A DNA stretch of 64,000 bases from Sulfobacillus thermosulfidooxidans DSM 9293 (GTDB lineage Bacteria; Bacillota; Sulfobacillia; Sulfobacillales; Sulfobacillaceae), in the NCBI RefSeq assembly GCF_900176145.1, contig NZ_FWWY01000001.1, positions 1,597,819-1,661,818 on the forward strand. The letters run 5' to 3'. This document shows, piece after piece, positions 42,429-51,685 of this stretch (within the stretch, counting starts at the first letter, position 1; every line of letters begins with the position of its first letter). Made by a program: the position numbers and the translations under genes. A model generated the notes under the pieces. That model was not told where the DNA came from, ran no database searches, and saw nothing but the letters and a program-made list of their open reading frames with translations.

Positions 42429-43073
42429 ACTGGTAGGATCTGTGGTGCCATTAAACACCAGTTCGTATGATGACCGGGCTGGGACAAGAACTGTGATGTC
42501 TCCTGTCAATGGTCTATCTGGCAATATTTGGGTTACGTCGGCGCTAGGACTCTTTGGCGTGGGAGGATAAGGGAACAGGGAATTATTTTCACTAAGACCC
42601 TTCGAAGAAAAATCATTCCAGCTGTAGGAACTGTTACCAGCTAGCACACTAACGTCATTTAAGGCAAGACCAATTATGCCTGAGGTGGGATTTTCCACCT
42701 TGAGTGTAAGCAAATCAATTTGTAGTGATTGGCCGTTAATTGTGGTGGTCCCCTCGTTCGTGGCGTGTTCGACCACAATGTGAAGCTCCCGGTATGATCC
42801 GGCTCCCGGCGGTGGGGGAGGCGTTACCGACTGGCCTTGGCTCGGTGTGGTGGATGATTGACTGGGTGATGGCGCGACGGAACTCGGCACCGAGCTTGGT
42901 GAGGGACTGGGAGAGGGTGAAGGGGACGGCGTTGGCGCTGTAGAGGAATGGACCTGAATGGTATGATGGGTGGTGGATGCGCTGTGAAAGCCGCATCCCG
43001 CCAAAATCATCATAAGAGATAGGGGTAGAGGCAGCGCTAACCACCGGTAAGAGTGTTTCGACACACGTATCAT
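42405..43073 (-). CDS. Lipoprotein with Pro/Ser-rich linker
   Basis: A 222-residue lipoprotein. The signal ends in the lipobox ILAGC (Cys27), and a low-complexity Ser/Pro linker (residues about 45-95, with PSPSPSPSPSPSS) suits a cell-wall-spanning spacer. The C-terminal 130 residues are beta-rich (ELHIVVEHATNEGTTTINGQ, LDLLTLKVENP-type strands) and resemble DUF4352-like lipoprotein domains. AAAGGTG precedes ATG 43073. It is followed on the opposite strand by the glycosyltransferase end. It lies directly upstream of the terminus of the GH18 gene, in the same direction, but has its own promoter. Confidence 0.7.
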   Translation of the reverse strand: MIRVSKHSYRWLALPLPLSLMMILAGCGFHSASTTHHTIQVHSSTAPTPSPSPSPSPSPSSVPSSVAPSPSQSSTTPSQGQSVTPPPPPGAGSYRELHIVVEHATNEGTTTINGQSLQIDLLTLKVENPTSGIIGLALNDVSVLAGNSSYSWNDFSSKGLSENNSLFPYPPTPKSPSADVTQILPDRPLTGDITVLVPARSSYELVFNGTTDPTSSQATFSS

Positions 43074-43135
43074 AGCAAGACACCTTTCTGTAACGATGCT
43101 GAGTACGCTAAAAGTTGAATCTTTTCACGCATTCG

Positions 43136-43144
43136 ATCATACCA
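43136..43144 (-). promoter_or_regulatory. Extended -10 promoter for the Pro/Ser lipoprotein gene
   Basis: On the minus strand TGGTATGAT is an extended -10 located 63 bases upstream of ATG 43073, in the short gap after the GH18 gene. Confidence 0.55.
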
Positions 43145-43155
43145 CGAATGTCGAA

Positions 43156-46100
43156 TTATGGCTGGCCATGAAATACCGGGGTGAGTTGGGCCATATCTGT
43201 CCAATATCCGGTACTTTCAAACGGCAAGCGCCATGCTGCAATGCCACCCAAATGATTGGCTAACGCCAATTCAATTCGGTCTTTAATCGACCGCGAAGTT
43301 TCGGACCAATAAATGTTTTGACCAATGTTCCATTGATTAATGACTTGCTGCAAGGCTTGGGCTGTTGCTGTGTCATACACGCCTGGAGTTTGCGTGTTGA
43401 CTGAGAAGTCCTGTTGAAAAGCCTCGAGGGCATTTTGAGTCGCGGTGCCAAAATATCCATCGGCCCATAGCCAGGGTCTAGGAGTTTGTCCATTTTGCAG
43501 GGCGTACTGCAGCAACACAATATTTAAGAGATTTTGTAAGTTAGCGACTTGTGGGGAATAGGCATTCCCATTTTGAATGGACAGCCCAGGAGATGGTGCT
43601 TGAGCCAAGGGACCAGCCGTAAACACGATTTCTTTTTCTACGGGATCCCATAACGGGGTAATATTTTGTTGTTGTAATAGGCTTTGAATTGCCCGGTAGC
43701 TCACGGCCCCTTGTCCAACCACACCGTTATTCGTGACGGTCCATTCGTGTCCATACGGAGCTACACCTAAAATAATTTGACTGGGATTAACCCCTTGTGC
43801 CAAGGCATTTTGTACCAGGCTACTGACCCACGGGTAACCTGCGGTAGGTCCTGGCCATGTGCTCGAGTTGTGCTCGGGATAGGCCATCATGTTTATAAAA
43901 TTGACATAGGGAGCTATGGCCTGATAGTTGTAAATGGTGTCGGGATAACTTGATGGATAAACAGCCACCATCAGTAATTTATTGTCTTGATGAAGGGCCG
44001 TCCCGAGTTGCTGAATAAAATTCGTATATTGTTCGGATGCGGCTTGTAAACTGAGACCTCCATCCCCATTATTCTCAAAGTCAATGGTGATTCCATCGAA
44101 ATTGTATTGGTTGACCAAGCTGACAATTTGTTGGACGAGTGAGGTCACGTCCGCTGGGGTGGAGATGGGACCATTACCGGGACTGTAGTAGTTGCCAATA
44201 GAGGGCAGTACCATGACGCCTTCTTGATGGGCTTGTTGAGTCACATATTGGATATTGTTAAGACCGTTGATCAAAGGGGCCGCGTAAGCACCTTGCGTGG
44301 ACCAACTGGTAATGTTCCAGTTGCCACTGGCATCTTGAGACAAATTAAACCAGGCAGGATTAATAACCGATAGTTCGTTGCCATGTTGCAAAAGATCTTC
44401 AAACGATGAATTGTTGACACCATTAGGGAAGTTGTCCACAAAAAAGCCATAGCCCATCGAGAGAAATCCGTTAAATTGTTTTAAAGGAATTGGTGTGGTC
44501 GTTGTGGTGGCCGTGATTGGAGAATCGACAACGCTTACCACATTTGATGGCACAGACAAAGATGGTCCATCTCCAAAATTATAGACCTGTCCTTGGGTGG
44601 TAATTACATCGTAGCCTTGCTGGTCGAAACTCGGAAGGAGTTCTTCTGCACCCGTGGCAGTTGGTGATGGTTCCCCATAATTTTTGGCGTCCCCGAAAGC
44701 TGTGACGGTACCGTTAGACTGTAAGATCCAATATCCTTGGCCGTCTAATGTCGGAACGATTTGGACCGCGGGAGAAGGCGGTGGAGTAGACGGACTGGAT
44801 GGATCGGGGGACTGGGACGCTACTCCCGGTATTGTTGTGCTTTCTAGATCGGTGCCCATCGTAAGCCCGGCAATAACCTGGGATGAGGGAACGGTCACGA
44901 CATTTTGAAAACTGTAGCCTAAATTATACAAAACGGTGGGATTGGGAATGTGACGCAACACCCCGTTCTGGTCAAGATAGACCGGGCTTTGACCTTGAAC
45001 CTGTAATAGCGTTCCGGTGGGAAAAGCCCGGGACGGTGTCGTCAAAGTCGGTCCTATCGGTAAGTTGGGAAGAGATGATACCTTGAGAACTTGATTCCAT
45101 TGATATCCCATCTCTAAAAATACACTCGCATTGGCAATATGTTGAAGAACCCCATTGTTAACCATATAGATTTGGGGGGTGCCTTGTTGTTGTATTAAAG
45201 TTCCCGACGGATAGTACGTCACGGGACTATTCAACGTCGGACCCATAGGCCAGTTGGCACCTAATTGGCTCACACTCACAATAGGTTTTCCGGTCAAACC
45301 CATTTGCACAAATGTTGACCAGCTGCCAATGTGATGCAAAACGCCCTGCATCACCAAATAAATGGCATGATGCCCGGTGACTTGAAGCAATGTGCCCGAA
45401 GGATATGGCGTTACGAGAGGACTACCAATATTCATGCCTGTCAATGAGGGCACAACTTGAATTTGGTTCCACTGATAACCCATTGAAAGAAACATTGCTG
45501 CAGTGGGTATATGATGCAGGCTTCCGTTTTCGACCACCCAGACAGGGGCTGTACCTTGTTGACGGACGAGGGTGCCATTTGGATAGGATGCTGTTGAATT
45601 GGTTGTGGCATTACTTGTCGGGGTTGTCGATGTGCTCAGGCTGCCGTAATTTTTAGCATCCCCAAATGCTTCAACTTCTCCATTTTGGCTTACAATCCAG
45701 TAGCCTTGACCATCTGGAGTGGCCGCAATACTCACGACATTTGAGCTTGTGGCGTTGCCATAATTGGTGGCATTGCCCAGAGCATATACCGTACCATTTT
45801 GTGTCAAGACATACGCGCCTTGGCCTGATGGCGTTACTGCCATGGACAGTGCTTGGGCACTACCTGATGGTAAGGATGGGAACGACGTGGCATCGCCAAA
45901 TGCGTAAATGTGACCATCCTGCGTTAAAATCCAGTACCCACGGTAGTCCTTGGTCGGTACAAGTTGGACGGCTGGTGATGACGTTGATGCGTTAATGGTG
46001 GTCAAATCTCCGTAAAATGGGACGTTGCCGTTAACCGTAACCTTGCCATCGGAAGATAAGGCATAAGAGCCACGGCTGACGCCTAAAAAGGTTATGCTAT

Positions 46101-46452
46101 TGGAAGTGAGACCTTGCGATGTGGTGACCGTAATGGGACCCGGATCAGCCGTTTGCGGAATGGAAACGGTAATCGCGGTATTGGACCACGATAAAATGGG
46201 GGCTGATTGGCCATCAATCGTTACCGTGGCCTCAGTGGTGCCAAATCCTTGCCCGTTAATTGTTAAATCATTTTGTGTTTGGGATAAAGTATAGCCACTA
46301 ATATTGACAGCACTTTGAGCAAATGCGCCAGACATAGTGATTTGACTTAAAATCAATGCGGATGAAATGAGGGCCATCTTTGGCCCCGCAGTTCGGGACA
46401 TAGATTTTCGAAACAGAGATCGGCGATGGCGCCTGACCCGCGTTTGTCTCAT
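43156..46452 (-). CDS. Secreted GH18 glycosidase with TIG domain, two kinds of repeats and an inserted peptidoglycan-binding domain
   Basis: A 1098-residue exported protein. An Arg-rich signal peptide (to about 46) and a TIG/IPT-like Ig domain (48-125) come first. Six short repeats of the GYWILTQDGHIYAFGDA type lie at about 128-150, 172-190, 213-231, 250-268, 568-592 and 613-630; four longer repeats of the YPNGTLVRQQG...GSLHHI type (290-540) sit between the fourth and fifth. A GH18 barrel follows (660-1090): DGITIDFE carries Asp786, Asp791 and catalytic Glu793, then NFINMMAYPE and LGVAPYGHEW. A peptidoglycan-binding-like segment (about 948-1040) is placed between LWDPVEKEIVF and IYWSETSRSIKDRI, inside the barrel. 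It probably cuts or remodels wall glycan. AGGAGG precedes ATG 46452. Confidence 0.85.
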   Translation of the reverse strand: MRQTRVRRHRRSLFRKSMSRTAGPKMALISSALILSQITMSGAFAQSAVNISGYTLSQTQNDLTINGQGFGTTEATVTIDGQSAPILSWSNTAITVSIPQTADPGPITVTTSQGLTSNSITFLGVSRGSYALSSDGKVTVNGNVPFYGDLTTINASTSSPAVQLVPTKDYRGYWILTQDGHIYAFGDATSFPSLPSGSAQALSMAVTPSGQGAYVLTQNGTVYALGNATNYGNATSSNVVSIAATPDGQGYWIVSQNGEVEAFGDAKNYGSLSTSTTPTSNATTNSTASYPNGTLVRQQGTAPVWVVENGSLHHIPTAAMFLSMGYQWNQIQVVPSLTGMNIGSPLVTPYPSGTLLQVTGHHAIYLVMQGVLHHIGSWSTFVQMGLTGKPIVSVSQLGANWPMGPTLNSPVTYYPSGTLIQQQGTPQIYMVNNGVLQHIANASVFLEMGYQWNQVLKVSSLPNLPIGPTLTTPSRAFPTGTLLQVQGQSPVYLDQNGVLRHIPNPTVLYNLGYSFQNVVTVPSSQVIAGLTMGTDLESTTIPGVASQSPDPSSPSTPPPSPAVQIVPTLDGQGYWILQSNGTVTAFGDAKNYGEPSPTATGAEELLPSFDQQGYDVITTQGQVYNFGDGPSLSVPSNVVSVVDSPITATTTTTPIPLKQFNGFLSMGYGFFVDNFPNGVNNSSFEDLLQHGNELSVINPAWFNLSQDASGNWNITSWSTQGAYAAPLINGLNNIQYVTQQAHQEGVMVLPSIGNYYSPGNGPISTPADVTSLVQQIVSLVNQYNFDGITIDFENNGDGGLSLQAASEQYTNFIQQLGTALHQDNKLLMVAVYPSSYPDTIYNYQAIAPYVNFINMMAYPEHNSSTWPGPTAGYPWVSSLVQNALAQGVNPSQIILGVAPYGHEWTVTNNGVVGQGAVSYRAIQSLLQQQNITPLWDPVEKEIVFTAGPLAQAPSPGLSIQNGNAYSPQVANLQNLLNIVLLQYALQNGQTPRPWLWADGYFGTATQNALEAFQQDFSVNTQTPGVYDTATAQALQQVINQWNIGQNIYWSETSRSIKDRIELALANHLGGIAAWRLPFESTGYWTDMAQLTPVFHGQP

Positions 46453-46665
46453 ACGTGGAAATCCTCCTAGGATGTGCTCAACAGGCTGTGCCTAAAACCG
46501 ACAACTTTTAACAATAACATTTACTGTATACGGCACACTTCGCTAAATATCCTCTTTTCGCGCGGAATTTATTTCCGTATTGTGTGAGCTTATGGCAGGG
46601 ATTTTCAGAGTGTGGAAAACAATGATCCAAATGTCAACAAAGATCTAAACGACGAGGCGGTTTTT

Positions 46666-46694
46666 AAGACAATTTCTTGCTCTTGTCGTATGAT
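46666..46694 (+). promoter_or_regulatory. Promoter inside the open frame upstream of the GT4 gene at 46741
   Basis: AAGACA (46666-46671) and TATGAT (46689-46694) are 17 bases apart. RNA would start near 46702 and give a leader of about 40 bases to CTG 46741. It supports the short protein over the frame starting at 46612. Confidence 0.5.
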
Positions 46695-46740
46695 AAAGAA
46701 CGGTTTAAGTACGAGGGCCGGGAAGATAGGAGGGAATGGT

Positions 46741-47835
46741 CTGCGGATTATAGTCGATGCCCTGCTTTATCAGCCTCAGTCAGCAGGGATTGGGCGTTAC
46801 ATCGGATCTTTATTAGCTGCGTATGTTAGCCAATATAACGCGATCGATCACCTTGACGTGTTGGCTTTGCCAGGGCAAGAGATTCCTGGTGTGGACATAA
46901 TCTATCCTCCGGACTCTTTGGATAGTAGCCGTCAAAGAATTTGGTATGAGCAGTGGCGATTACCTCTGTGGCTATCAACACGGTCGTATGACGTCGTGCA
47001 TTTTCCTGATTATCAATTACCTGTCTTGCGTCCCGTCAAGCATACGATCATCACGGTTCACGATCTTGTGGCCTTTAAATATCCCCAAATGTTTCCGTGG
47101 GCCCAGTCTGTTGTGAAGAGAGAATTGATGAAGCAGTCGGTGAAAGTTGCCGACCACATCATTGTGCCGAGTGAAGCTACGGCGGGTGACCTGCAAGAGA
47201 TTTTACATGTGTCCCGGGAAAAAATCTCGGTGATTGCGCACGGGGTCCCATTTCAGACCCGGAAAACCTTGGTCAATGTGCGTGACCGGCCCTATTTCTT
47301 GGCTGTAGGAACCATCGAACCCCGAAAAAATTTTGAAGGGGTGATTCACGCCTTTGCCGAATTTGTTCATGCCAATCATTTGGAAGGGCAGGTCGATTTG
47401 GTTATTGCCGGGAAAAAAGGATGGTTGTATACCCCTGTATTGGAAGCTCCTAAAAAATGGAACATTGAAGAGTCCATCTCTTTGTTAGAATACGTTCCAG
47501 ATGAGACATTACAAGCCTTGTACCAACATAGTATAGCGCTTGTATATCCAAGCTTTTATGAAGGATTTGGCTTGCCCATCTTAGAGGCAATGGCTCAGGG
47601 TACACCGGTGATTGCCTCGAATCAGGGCGCTTTAGCGGAAGTGTGTGGGGATGCGGCGCTCATTGTCGATCCAAAAAATATTGATCAGCTCGCGCAATAT
47701 ATGTTGGATTTATGGGAAAAGCCGACGTTACGGGAAGTATTAAGGCAAAAAGGGCTGAAGCGGGCCAAGTCTTATACATGGGATCAGGTAGCAGAAAAGA
47801 CCCGTGAGGTTTACCAGCAGGTTGCCCAGTTATAA
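46741..47835 (+). CDS. Family 4 glycosyltransferase with a probable CTG start
   Basis: A 364-residue GT-B enzyme. The family N-terminus RIIVDALLYQPQSAGIGRYI follows CTG 46741, which has AGGAGGG 6 bases upstream; no ATG/GTG/TTG is near it. A GTG at 46612 opens a longer frame whose first 43 residues (Asn/Asp/Cys-rich) look unlike the family. Later motifs are FLAVGTIEPRKNFEGVIHAF, YPSFYEGFGLPILEAM (E-x7-E nucleotide-binding motif) and TPVIASNQGALAEVCGDAAL. It resembles mannosyl/rhamnosyl GT4 enzymes. It is 23 bases from the polymerase gene and probably heads the 46.7-53.7 kb group. Confidence 0.85.
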   Translation: MRIIVDALLYQPQSAGIGRYIGSLLAAYVSQYNAIDHLDVLALPGQEIPGVDIIYPPDSLDSSRQRIWYEQWRLPLWLSTRSYDVVHFPDYQLPVLRPVKHTIITVHDLVAFKYPQMFPWAQSVVKRELMKQSVKVADHIIVPSEATAGDLQEILHVSREKISVIAHGVPFQTRKTLVNVRDRPYFLAVGTIEPRKNFEGVIHAFAEFVHANHLEGQVDLVIAGKKGWLYTPVLEAPKKWNIEESISLLEYVPDETLQALYQHSIALVYPSFYEGFGLPILEAMAQGTPVIASNQGALAEVCGDAALIVDPKNIDQLAQYMLDLWEKPTLREVLRQKGLKRAKSYTWDQVAEKTREVYQQVAQL

Positions 47836-47858
47836 ACTGCCAGGCGGGAGGATGTTTT

Positions 47859-49319
47859 ATGCGAGCCGAAGTGACCAAAATCCAGGAACAGATTTTTGCT
47901 AAAACGATGTGGGTTCCGTTGATTATTGTCGCATTGGGTGCCGTTATCGCTATTCGTTTGGGAATGGTGGGAGCCCTTATTTTCTTTGTGGGATATATTT
48001 GGTTGGCAACCTTGTCCTTGCCTCTTGCTGCCATACTTTATATTCTGGCGGCTCCCTTTCCCATTGGAATGATCTTGCACCATCATAAATTTTATGTGGC
48101 CGATTTTATGGCCATAGTGCTGGCTATCAAATTGTTCCTGGCAAATGTCCACAAAGGTTTCGGCGGTCTTGTCGAGACGTTTTTACCGAAAGCTTTTCGC
48201 TTGCCCCTTCTCTTTCTTTTATTACTGTCCGTGTTATCGTTAGGGGAAAGTCTCAGTCGTTTTGGTACGGTTATTAAAATTCTTGAATATATCGAGTTCT
48301 TTGTCGTCATGGTCGCTGTGTTTCGGAATGCGGGAACGGATGAAAGAATCTGGAACGGTTATTTTACCGCACTCTTTTTGGCGGTGAGTGCGGTGACTGT
48401 GTATGGACTGTACCAATTTTTGTTTCAGTTGGGACCCGTTTATAACATCGTGGATGGCCACCACGTGCGAGCGACCGGATTTTTTGGACAACCCAATGTA
48501 TTTGGAGCATTTAATGATGAAACCTTTCCCTTAGCATTGGCTTTATTGACCTTAGGCCCTCGCTATCTCAAGAAGGGATGGCTGGTGGTTGCCACGGTCC
48601 TGACAGCTTTAGGCGCTGTCCTCTCCTATTCTCGCGGGTCATGGGTGGCGGATGCCGCGGCCGTCTTTTTTATGTTGGTGTTAGTGGCCGTGACAAAACC
48701 TAAAGTCGTGAAAATGTTCGCCGCATACGGCATTGGCATTCCCATTTTAATGTTTCTTGCGGTGTTTTTCCTGGGGAAGACTGATTTAAGTCATACGGCT
48801 TTATTCATCGGAGCCCATAAAAATACCATTGAGCGGCTTAAAACCACGGTTACCGCGCTTTTGAATCCCCAAGGGCATTTTGATACGGATCAACGGTTAT
48901 TAATTTGGAAATCCGCCCTGCAAGCGATTCGGCAACATCCTCTCTTAGGCGTGGGACTCGGTAACTTTCATTTGTTTATCCAACAACACCCACCCAAAGG
49001 CCTGGCCGCCGTTCCCCCGATGGCCCATGACTTATATCTGGAATGGGGAGCCGATTTAGGGGTGGGCGGCATTCTGGCAGCACTATGGTTTGAATGGTCA
49101 TGGATTAGCAAGGCAGTCAGCATTATTCGGCAAAAGCTACCGGTTTTGAACGAATATGGCTATGCGGCCCTCATGGGTGCGTTTGGCACGGCCGTGGCCT
49201 TTATTGTGCATAATTGGGTCGACTTTTTGATTGATCAAGGCGTCATTGTGCCGCTATTAATCGCCTTAGCCTTTATTGCCGCACAATATGAACATTATCG
49301 AAATGGGTCGGTTTCCTAA
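47859..49319 (+). CDS. O-antigen polymerase/ligase-like membrane protein
   Basis: A 486-residue polytopic membrane protein with about 11-12 helices. The Wzy/WaaL family landmarks are visible: GFFGQPNVFGAF, LSYSRGSWVADAAA with the conserved Arg, and LLIWKSALQAIRQHPLLGVG-LGNF, then HDLYLEWGADLGVGGI. Such proteins polymerise lipid-linked repeat units or ligate glycans to a lipid outside the membrane. In a Gram-positive cell it probably polymerises an exopolysaccharide or a wall glycan. GGGAGG precedes ATG 47859. Its stop overlaps the next glycosyltransferase start by one base. No Wzx flippase or Wzz/Wzc is visible in the window. Confidence 0.82.
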   Translation: MRAEVTKIQEQIFAKTMWVPLIIVALGAVIAIRLGMVGALIFFVGYIWLATLSLPLAAILYILAAPFPIGMILHHHKFYVADFMAIVLAIKLFLANVHKGFGGLVETFLPKAFRLPLLFLLLLSVLSLGESLSRFGTVIKILEYIEFFVVMVAVFRNAGTDERIWNGYFTALFLAVSAVTVYGLYQFLFQLGPVYNIVDGHHVRATGFFGQPNVFGAFNDETFPLALALLTLGPRYLKKGWLVVATVLTALGAVLSYSRGSWVADAAAVFFMLVLVAVTKPKVVKMFAAYGIGIPILMFLAVFFLGKTDLSHTALFIGAHKNTIERLKTTVTALLNPQGHFDTDQRLLIWKSALQAIRQHPLLGVGLGNFHLFIQQHPPKGLAAVPPMAHDLYLEWGADLGVGGILAALWFEWSWISKAVSIIRQKLPVLNEYGYAALMGAFGTAVAFIVHNWVDFLIDQGVIVPLLIALAFIAAQYEHYRNGSVS

Positions 49320-50416
49320 TGCGGGTCGCTCTAGTTCATGATTGGCTCGTGACCATGGGAGGGGCAGAACGCGTCTTAGAGGCTTTAACGGAGATGTATC
49401 CGGATGCACCCATTTTCACCGGGGTGGTGGATTTTGATCATTTATCGCCGAGATTGCGCCAAAAACACATTATCCCCTCTTTTGTGCAAAGATTGCCGCG
49501 TGCCAAAAGGTGGTATAATCGTTATTTGCCATTTCTCCTTTATGGATTCGAGCAATTCGATCTGTCGCAATATGATTTGGTGATTTCATCGTCGGCGGCC
49601 GTGGCTAAAGGGGTGATTACGCCAGTAGACACGGTACATGTGGCCTATGTCCACACGCCTATGCGTTATGCCTGGGATTTGTATCATGATTATCGCAATC
49701 GGGAAGCCAAGGGAATTACCAAACGACTCATGGGTCCAGTCTTTCATTATGTAAGGATGTGGGACAGGTTAGCCGCTGACCGGCCCGATGTATTGGTAGC
49801 TAATTCCCACTTGGTGCAACGTCGCATTCTGAAGCATTATCATCGGCAGGCGCAAATTGTCTATCCGCCGGTGGCTGTTGACCGTTTTGAGGTAAAAAAT
49901 CCGGGTTCCTATTACTTGGTATTATCCCGTTTAGTCGCCTATAAGCGTATTGATTTAGCTATTGAAGCGGCCAATCAGATGGGGATTCCCTTAGTCGTAG
50001 CGGGAGACGGACCAGAACGGGGTCATTTAAAACACCTGGCAGGGAACACGATTAAATTCACTGGAGCTGTCAGTGATGACGTGGCCAAGCAATTAATCGA
50101 AAATGCTAAAGCGTTAATTTTTCCCGGTGAAGAGGATTTTGGAATTGTGCCCATAGAAGTGCAGGCTGCAGGTCACCCGGTTATTGCATTTGGGCGGGGT
50201 GGCGTGTTAGATACCGTTATCGATGGAGAAACCGGCGTGTTTTTTCATAGCCAGGATGTGAAGCACCTGATCGAGGCCATCCGGACAGCGGAAAACATGG
50301 CGTGGGATGCCCAGAAGATTCGCCGTCACAGTGAAAAATTTCGGCCAGAACGGTTTCGTGAAGCGATGTCTCTGGTTATCGATGCAGCGTTGTCTCATCA
50401 CGAACCGACCTCTTAG
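49319..50416 (+). CDS. Family 4 glycosyltransferase
   Basis: A 365-residue GT-B enzyme: RVALVHDWLVTMGGAERVLE at the N-terminus, VAYVHTPMRYAWDLYHDY, YYLVLSRLVAYKRIDLAIEA, LVVAGDGPERGHL and FPGEEDFGIVPIEVQAAGHP, the last holding the E-x7-E motif. The sequence is of the WbaZ/WbyK-like GT4 group. It starts within the stop of the polymerase gene (TAATG), so both are cotranslated. Donor and acceptor are unknown. Confidence 0.87.
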   Translation: MRVALVHDWLVTMGGAERVLEALTEMYPDAPIFTGVVDFDHLSPRLRQKHIIPSFVQRLPRAKRWYNRYLPFLLYGFEQFDLSQYDLVISSSAAVAKGVITPVDTVHVAYVHTPMRYAWDLYHDYRNREAKGITKRLMGPVFHYVRMWDRLAADRPDVLVANSHLVQRRILKHYHRQAQIVYPPVAVDRFEVKNPGSYYLVLSRLVAYKRIDLAIEAANQMGIPLVVAGDGPERGHLKHLAGNTIKFTGAVSDDVAKQLIENAKALIFPGEEDFGIVPIEVQAAGHPVIAFGRGGVLDTVIDGETGVFFHSQDVKHLIEAIRTAENMAWDAQKIRRHSEKFRPERFREAMSLVIDAALSHHEPTS

Positions 50417-50529
50417 GCAGGCTCAATGACAAAGAGGACGATCCTATATCACCCGACTTTCTGATGCGGTATGATATCATTAAACATTTTTAGACAGAAA
50501 CACTATTAGAGGGGATAACTCCAACCTTC

Positions 50530-51633
50530 ATGAAGATTGCTATGGATATTTCGATTATGGAAGAGTGCCGAACAGGTACCGAGGAATATACAGAAGGTCT
50601 GGTATGGGGACTGAATCGAGTCGGAACTCAAGTCTTAGGAGTCGGACGTCATGGTCAGGCTCTATTGCCCGATCAAACCTGTTTGGGATTATCTCCTCGA
50701 CATAAACGGTCTCCGTGGCACAAATGGTGGTGGGAAAATGTTGGCATTTTATCGAGTCCCAAAGATGTATCCTTGGTGCATATTCCTTATATGATGCACC
50801 CCCCAAGGCCCTTAGCCGTCCCCACAGTGGTCACAGTACATGACTTAATCCCTTACCGTCTACAAGCCTATCACGGTCGCCTGCGGGAACGATTGTATTT
50901 CGGTCAGATTCGGAAATACCTTCCTTTAGCCAGTCAAATCGTTGCCATCTCTCAAGCGACATACCGCGATATTGCAGATTTTTTCCCCCAGTGGATTGCA
51001 AAGGTCACTGTGATTCCCAATGGCGTGCATCCCGATTATTTTCGCCCGGTCGCGGTGGAACAAATGGAACAAATCACCAGCACCTATGGTCTGGTTAAAC
51101 GTCCGCGTCTTTTATACGTGGGCGGCTATGATCCGAGGAAAAATGTTCAAACATTGTTGCAAGCTTGCCAAAAAGTCTTTGCGCGCTTGAACGATGGGGA
51201 ATTGGTCTTAGTGGGAGCTTTAAATCATGAACCGACGACCAGGCTTGTGACGGAACTCGGCATGGAAGACCGGGTTATCCTAACGCCGTATTTGAGTCGC
51301 CGTAATGTCGTTGCCCTCTACCAAGCAGCGGATCTGTTTGTGTATCCATCAACCTATGAAGGGTTCGGACTTCCCCCAGCGCAAGCTCTGGCAATGGGAA
51401 TCCCCGTCATTGCGGGCGATATCTCGGCTGTCTCCGAGGTGGTGGGCGATTCCGGGTTATTAGTGCCTCCTAAGGAGGTTGATGCCTGGGTGGACACTAT
51501 TATAAAAGTCATTCAAACACCCGCCCTGGCACAAAAAATGGCGGCACGGGGACGTGCCCGAGCGGAAGATTTTAGTTGGGAAAATATTGCTCAACAATAT
51601 CAAAAACTTTATCATCGCTTAGTCCGGGAATAG
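50530..51633 (+). CDS. Family 4 glycosyltransferase lacking the second Glu of the E-x7-E motif
   Basis: A 367-residue GT-B enzyme. KIAMDISIMEECRTGTEEYT begins the protein; LVHIPYMMHPPRPLAVPTVV, TVIPNGVHPDYFRPV and LLYVGGYDPRKNVQTLLQAC follow. The nucleotide-binding stretch is YPSTYEGFGLPPAQALAMG: the first Glu is present, while the second is Gln. The C-terminal ISAVSEVVGDSGLLV is typical. A GAGGGG element lies about 16 bases before ATG 50530, a long spacing. A TATGAT (50470-50475) in the 113-base gap may give a separate promoter. Function within glycan assembly is inferred from neighbours. Confidence 0.85.
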   Translation: MKIAMDISIMEECRTGTEEYTEGLVWGLNRVGTQVLGVGRHGQALLPDQTCLGLSPRHKRSPWHKWWWENVGILSSPKDVSLVHIPYMMHPPRPLAVPTVVTVHDLIPYRLQAYHGRLRERLYFGQIRKYLPLASQIVAISQATYRDIADFFPQWIAKVTVIPNGVHPDYFRPVAVEQMEQITSTYGLVKRPRLLYVGGYDPRKNVQTLLQACQKVFARLNDGELVLVGALNHEPTTRLVTELGMEDRVILTPYLSRRNVVALYQAADLFVYPSTYEGFGLPPAQALAMGIPVIAGDISAVSEVVGDSGLLVPPKEVDAWVDTIIKVIQTPALAQKMAARGRARAEDFSWENIAQQYQKLYHRLVRE

Positions 51634-51685
51634 TTTCTTAGCAGCAGTACGGTATCAAAAAACTGGAAACCGAGGTAAATGGACA

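Noticed and set aside
42870-42935. Short periodic repeat that could suggest a CRISPR or satellite
   Set aside because: It codes the Ser-Pro linker of the lipoprotein; units are 6 bases without spacers.
44600-45800. Direct repeats in the GH18 gene considered as a repeat element
   Set aside because: They keep reading frame and encode divergent protein repeats, so they are domain repeats, not mobile DNA.
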